Assembly (NCBI GenBank): GCA_016185915.1
Contig: JACPMP010000134.1
Location: 1-8,917 of the forward strand
From: Candidatus Woesearchaeota archaeon
GTDB taxonomy: Archaea > Nanobdellota > Nanobdellia > Woesearchaeales > GW2011-AR4
Direction of reading: 5' to 3'
Length of the DNA stretch: 8,917 bases
A model generated the notes under the pieces. That model saw only the letters and a list, made by a program, of their open reading frames with translations, had not been told where the DNA came from and ran no database searches. How positions within the stretch are numbered: position 1 is the first letter of the stretch; every line of letters begins with the position of its first letter. Both the position numbers and the translations under genes were made by a program. Below are positions 6,171-8,917 of this stretch, in pieces.

Positions 6171-6725
6171 ATGGCAAAGAAAGAAACTAAGAGAGATATA
6201 AAAGTAGTCAATATAGTTGTTTCTACATCTTTAAAGCACGATATACCGCTTGAGAAGATGGCAGCGACATTAAGCAACACAGAATACAATCCAGAGCAGT
6301 TTCCTGGGCTTGTTATACGTATAAAAGAGCCAAAAACATCTGCTTTGATATTTAGCTCTGGTAAAGTTGTATGTACTGGGGCTCGCTCAATGGATAAAGT
6401 TGAAGAAAGTATTAAAAAAATTATAAAAAGCTTGGAGAAGATTAATGTTAAGATAACTATAAAACCGGAAATAAAAATACAGAACATTGTAGCTTCTGGA
6501 AGTGTTGGTATGGACTTAAACCTTAATACCCTGGCTATGAAGTTAGAGAATACAGAGTACGAACCTGAGCAATTCCCAGGTTTAGTCTATAAGCTTGCTG
6601 CTGCAAAAGCAACATTTTTGCTTTTCAGCAACGGTAAGGTTGTTTGTACAGGAACAAAAAGCGAAAAAGAGGTGCATACAGCGCTTGACAAGTTGATTGA
6701 AAACTTGAAGAAGGTTAGGGCTTAA
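6171..6725 (+). CDS. tbp: TATA-box-binding protein (TBP)
   Basis: This 184-residue protein is an archaeal TBP, the general factor that binds and bends the TATA box and recruits TFB and RNA polymerase. It has the two direct repeats of the saddle fold, about residues 10-92 and 101-183. Matching blocks are NTEYNPEQFPGLV (36-48) with NTEYEPEQFPGLV (127-139), and SGKVVCTGARS (63-73) with NGKVVCTGTKS (154-164). The four phenylalanines expected to wedge into DNA are present at 44, 61, 135 and 152. The length is normal, and there is no acidic C-terminal tail of the kind seen in some archaeal TBPs. A strong Shine-Dalgarno sequence fixes the start. It is probably transcribed from the TATA cluster 100 to 140 bp upstream, divergently from p30. 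MCM follows on the same strand after 103 bp. Confidence 0.96.
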   Translation: MAKKETKRDIKVVNIVVSTSLKHDIPLEKMAATLSNTEYNPEQFPGLVIRIKEPKTSALIFSSGKVVCTGARSMDKVEESIKKIIKSLEKINVKITIKPEIKIQNIVASGSVGMDLNLNTLAMKLENTEYEPEQFPGLVYKLAAAKATFLLFSNGKVVCTGTKSEKEVHTALDKLIENLKKVRA

Positions 6726-6730
6726 TTTAG

Positions 6731-6743
6731 TTTTTGTCTTTTT
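6731..6743 (+). terminator. Oligo-T terminator after TBP
   Basis: Two runs of five T (6731-6735 and 6739-6743) lie just after the TBP stop codon. Runs of T without a hairpin are the usual intrinsic termination signal for archaeal RNA polymerase, so TBP and MCM may be separate transcripts. Confidence 0.45.
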
Positions 6744-6753
6744 GCTTTAGTAA

Positions 6754-6823
6754 TTTTAAAAATTTAGCAGTTTGGCCACTGGACATCTGCACACAAATTA
6801 TTTAAGGTAGCAAAACAAGAGGT
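6754..6823 (+). promoter_or_regulatory. Probable MCM promoter region and Shine-Dalgarno sequence
   Basis: Two TATA-like candidates are present: TTTTAAAA at 6754-6761 and TTATTTAA at 6798-6805. GAGGT at 6819-6823 is a good Shine-Dalgarno match five bases before ATG 6829. Only the first candidate would leave the Shine-Dalgarno sequence inside the transcript; the second would give an almost leaderless mRNA. The choice cannot be made from sequence alone. Confidence 0.4.
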
Positions 6824-6828
6824 AGTAC

Positions 6829-8917
6829 ATGGAACTGAATGTTATTGAGCAAATAAAGAGGTTTCAGGACTTTATTGATAGCAATTACTATAATTTCTTG
6901 TTAGAAAATGTAAGAAAAGGTAATAAGTTCCTGCTTATTGATTTTTCAGAGCTTTCTAAGTATGATCCTGATTTGGCTACAGAACTTCTAGATGCCCCAG
7001 AAGAGACAATTAAGGCTATTGAAAAGGCTGTTGAGCAGTTTGATGTTGACGGTTTAACAAATTTTAGGATTAGATTTCATAACCTTCCTCAAAGCCAACA
7101 GGTGATGATAAGGGATATAAGAAGTAAGCATATTGACAAGCTTTTGTTTGTTGATGGAATTATAAGGCAGAAGTCTGATGTAAGACCAAAAGTTACATCA
7201 GCAAGATTTGAGTGCCCTATTTGTGGGAACATAATGAACATTTTACAAGTAGAAGGCACTTTCAAAGAGCCAACAAGGTGTGGTTGCGGAAGAAAAGGAA
7301 AATTTGTGATGTTGGATAAAGAGCTAGTTGACGCACAGGGAATCGTACTTGAAGAAGCTTCTGAAAATCTTGAAGGTGGTGAGCAGCCTAAGCGCATTAG
7401 CGTACTTCTAACAGATGATTTAGTAAGCCCTTTAAGCGAGAAAAGAACATCGCCAGGAAACAAAGTTGAAGTTCTTGGCATTGTAAAAGAAGTTCCAATA
7501 ATATCAAGAAGCGGAGCAAAATCCACAAAGTTTGATTTGATGATTGATGCCAATTACATAAAGCCCACAGAAGACACTTTTTATGAAGTTGCAATAAGTG
7601 AGGAAGAGGAGAAAGAAATTTTAGAAATAGCAAATGACCCTAAGGGATATGAAAAATTGGTAAATTCAATCGCTCCTTCTATTTATGGTTACGAGAAAAT
7701 AAAAGAGGCCTTGCTGCTTCAACTAATGGGTGGTGTAAGAAAAGTCAGGATGGATAAGATAGTAAGCAGAGGAGATATGCATGTTCTGCTGGTTGGTGAT
7801 CCTGGATCTGGGAAAAGTGCCTTACTAAAAAGAATAACTCAAATTGCTCCAAAAGGAAGGTATGTAAGTGGCAAAGGTGTGAGTGCGGCAGGGATAACAG
7901 CCGCTGTTGTAAGAGATGAATTTCTGGGTGGTTGGGCTTTGGAAGCTGGTGCTATGGTGCTAAGCAGTGATGGTCTTGTTTGTGTTGACGAGCTTGACAA
8001 AATGAGCTCTGAAGACAGGGCAGCAATGCATGAGGCGCTTGAGAATCAAAGCTATTACCCTGATACAGAGATAATGCTTTCAAATGGAAGTGTTTATAAG
8101 ATTGGTCTATTTGTTGATGAATTAATTGAGAATAATAGAGCTAATATTGTTCTAGGAGAAGATTGTGAGATATTGCCTATAAATGACGTTGAACTTTTAA
8201 CTACTGATTTTAGTAAAATATTTCCTATTAAAGCTAGTATGGTCAGCAGACATAAAGCTCCAGAATATTTTATCAAAATAACTTATTCAAATGGCAGGTC
8301 AATAACAGTAACCCCAGAGCATCCGGTATTTGTTTTTTCAAATAATAAAATTCAAGAAATCGCGGCAGAAAATGTAAAGGCTGGTTTATTGGCGCCTGCA
8401 CCAAGAAAATTACCCACTAAAAATGAGCAGATAATGCTTACTGATGGAGAAATTAATCATTTCAACAATAAAAATATTAGCTTCCCAAGTTACCTTAATA
8501 ACGATTTTGCTAGGCTTCTTGGCTATATAACAACAGAAGGTCATGCTTATTATAGCCAAAAAAACAGATATGCTGAAGTTGGAATCTCAAATACAGATCA
8601 TTTAATAGTTGAGGATGCATCTTTATTATTTAGAAGAACTTTCGATACAACGATTAATACAAACTTTCAACTTGCACATAGAAGATTAAAAGCAAAAAAG
8701 GATTTAGCGACTGTAAGGGTTTGTTCTATACCATTTTATGGTTATATGTTTTCCAACTTCAAGGGAAGTGTGAATGGCGCCAGAAATAAGTATATCGACA
8801 ATGTTTTAAGATGTGCTGACAAAGGTTTACAATTAGAATTTCTGAGGTCTGCTTTTAAAGGTGACGGTTTTGTTGATAGTACAAGATTTGGTTATTCAAC
8901 TTCTTCTTTTGAATTAG
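6829..8917 (+). CDS. mcm: MCM replicative DNA helicase, intein-containing, 3' end outside window
   Basis: MCM is the hexameric ATP-driven helicase that unwinds DNA at archaeal replication forks. The window holds 696 codons, still open at the edge. Residues 1-265 or so are the N-terminal domain with a zinc-binding set C129-x2-C132-x18-C151-x-C153 and an OB-fold. The AAA+ domain follows, with Walker A GDPGSGKS at 323-330 and Walker B LVCVDE at 383-388, continuing DKM and then RAAMHEALENQ to residue 407. The reading frame then enters an intein instead of the expected T-x-S-x-AKAG pre-sensor region. Sensor, arginine-finger and winged-helix regions lie beyond the window. The start is backed by GAGGT five bases upstream. 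The gene must undergo protein splicing to give active helicase. Confidence 0.95.
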   Translation, partial: MELNVIEQIKRFQDFIDSNYYNFLLENVRKGNKFLLIDFSELSKYDPDLATELLDAPEETIKAIEKAVEQFDVDGLTNFRIRFHNLPQSQQVMIRDIRSKHIDKLLFVDGIIRQKSDVRPKVTSARFECPICGNIMNILQVEGTFKEPTRCGCGRKGKFVMLDKELVDAQGIVLEEASENLEGGEQPKRISVLLTDDLVSPLSEKRTSPGNKVEVLGIVKEVPIISRSGAKSTKFDLMIDANYIKPTEDTFYEVAISEEEEKEILEIANDPKGYEKLVNSIAPSIYGYEKIKEALLLQLMGGVRKVRMDKIVSRGDMHVLLVGDPGSGKSALLKRITQIAPKGRYVSGKGVSAAGITAAVVRDEFLGGWALEAGAMVLSSDGLVCVDELDKMSSEDRAAMHEALENQSYYPDTEIMLSNGSVYKIGLFVDELIENNRANIVLGEDCEILPINDVELLTTDFSKIFPIKASMVSRHKAPEYFIKITYSNGRSITVTPEHPVFVFSNNKIQEIAAENVKAGLLAPAPRKLPTKNEQIMLTDGEINHFNNKNISFPSYLNNDFARLLGYITTEGHAYYSQKNRYAEVGISNTDHLIVEDASLLFRRTFDTTINTNFQLAHRRLKAKKDLATVRVCSIPFYGYMFSNFKGSVNGARNKYIDNVLRCADKGLQLEFLRSAFKGDGFVDSTRFGYSTSSFEL
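8050..8917 (+). mobile_element. Intein with LAGLIDADG homing endonuclease domain in MCM, partial
   Basis: The intein begins at Ser408 of the precursor, right after ENQ. Block A is SYYPDTEIML with serine as nucleophile 1. Block B is TVTPEHPVFVF, giving the T-x-x-H motif at precursor residues 495-498 (intein 88-91). The endonuclease domain shows LLGYITTEG (563-571, acidic residue E570) and LRSAFKGDG (672-680, acidic residue D679), the two LAGLIDADG-type motifs of a DOD homing endonuclease, both with their acidic residue. The C-terminal splicing blocks (His-Asn and the +1 Ser/Thr/Cys) are outside the window. GC by count is 32 of 120 in 8101-8220 against 59 of 120 in 7861-7980, consistent with separate origin. 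The endonuclease appears intact so far, implying a still mobile or recently mobile element. Confidence 0.9.

Noticed and set aside
6122..6487. Minus-strand frame of 121 codons across TBP
   Set aside because: Antisense to TBP; hydrophobic composition is a by-product of the opposite strand's codons.
7089..7633. Minus-strand open frames across MCM
   Set aside because: They lie antisense to a clear, motif-supported MCM reading frame and have no recognisable domains.
1..8917. CRISPR arrays, tRNA or rRNA genes
   Set aside because: No regularly spaced repeats, tRNA cloverleaf or rRNA-like stretch was seen on either strand.

Overview
The window looks archaeal and AT-rich. It carries a TATA-binding protein (TBP) gene, an MCM replicative helicase gene interrupted by an intein, and a gene for the Rpp30-type protein subunit of RNase P. 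Several promoters have archaeal palindromic TATA boxes (TTTATAAA, TTTATATAAA). Two large surface-type proteins begin with a 'KKG' motif followed by a hydrophobic helix, a style I associate with DPANN archaea of the Woesearchaeota/Pacearchaeota kind. The lineage is an inference from gene style, not from a marker comparison.

Layout. Positions 1-410 hold no convincing large gene. They contain a short perfect hairpin, a hairpin followed by seven T, a nested imperfect inverted repeat of about 160 bp, and a doubtful 26-codon ORF. Next come two plus-strand genes for envelope proteins. The first (411-2219) is a membrane-anchored protein with a degenerate AMMECR1-like domain fused to an alpha/alpha-toroid domain. 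The second (2247-2600) is a small six-cysteine lipoprotein. Facing them on the minus strand is a two-gene unit read from 5920 to 2650: RNase P p30, then, with an 8-bp overlap, an 884-residue pilin-like, cysteine-rich, Ig-domain surface protein.

A 250-bp divergent promoter region (5921-6170) separates this unit from TBP (6171-6725). It has a TATA box placed for leaderless transcription of p30. On the TBP side it has three palindromic TATA-like octamers, a 10-bp inverted repeat in the probable leader and a good Shine-Dalgarno sequence. MCM follows at 6829 and runs off the right edge. Its ATPase domain is interrupted after residue 407 by an intein (Ser1, block A, block B TxxH, two LAGLIDADG-type motifs) whose base composition is clearly lower in GC than the preceding extein.

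The right half is an information-processing block (RNase P, TBP, MCM) and the left half is an envelope block of three secreted or anchored proteins. The most unusual items are the extracytoplasmic AMMECR1/alpha-toroid fusion that has lost the LRGCIG signature, the nested inverted repeat upstream of it, the possible TBP autoregulatory promoter, and the Ser1 intein in MCM.
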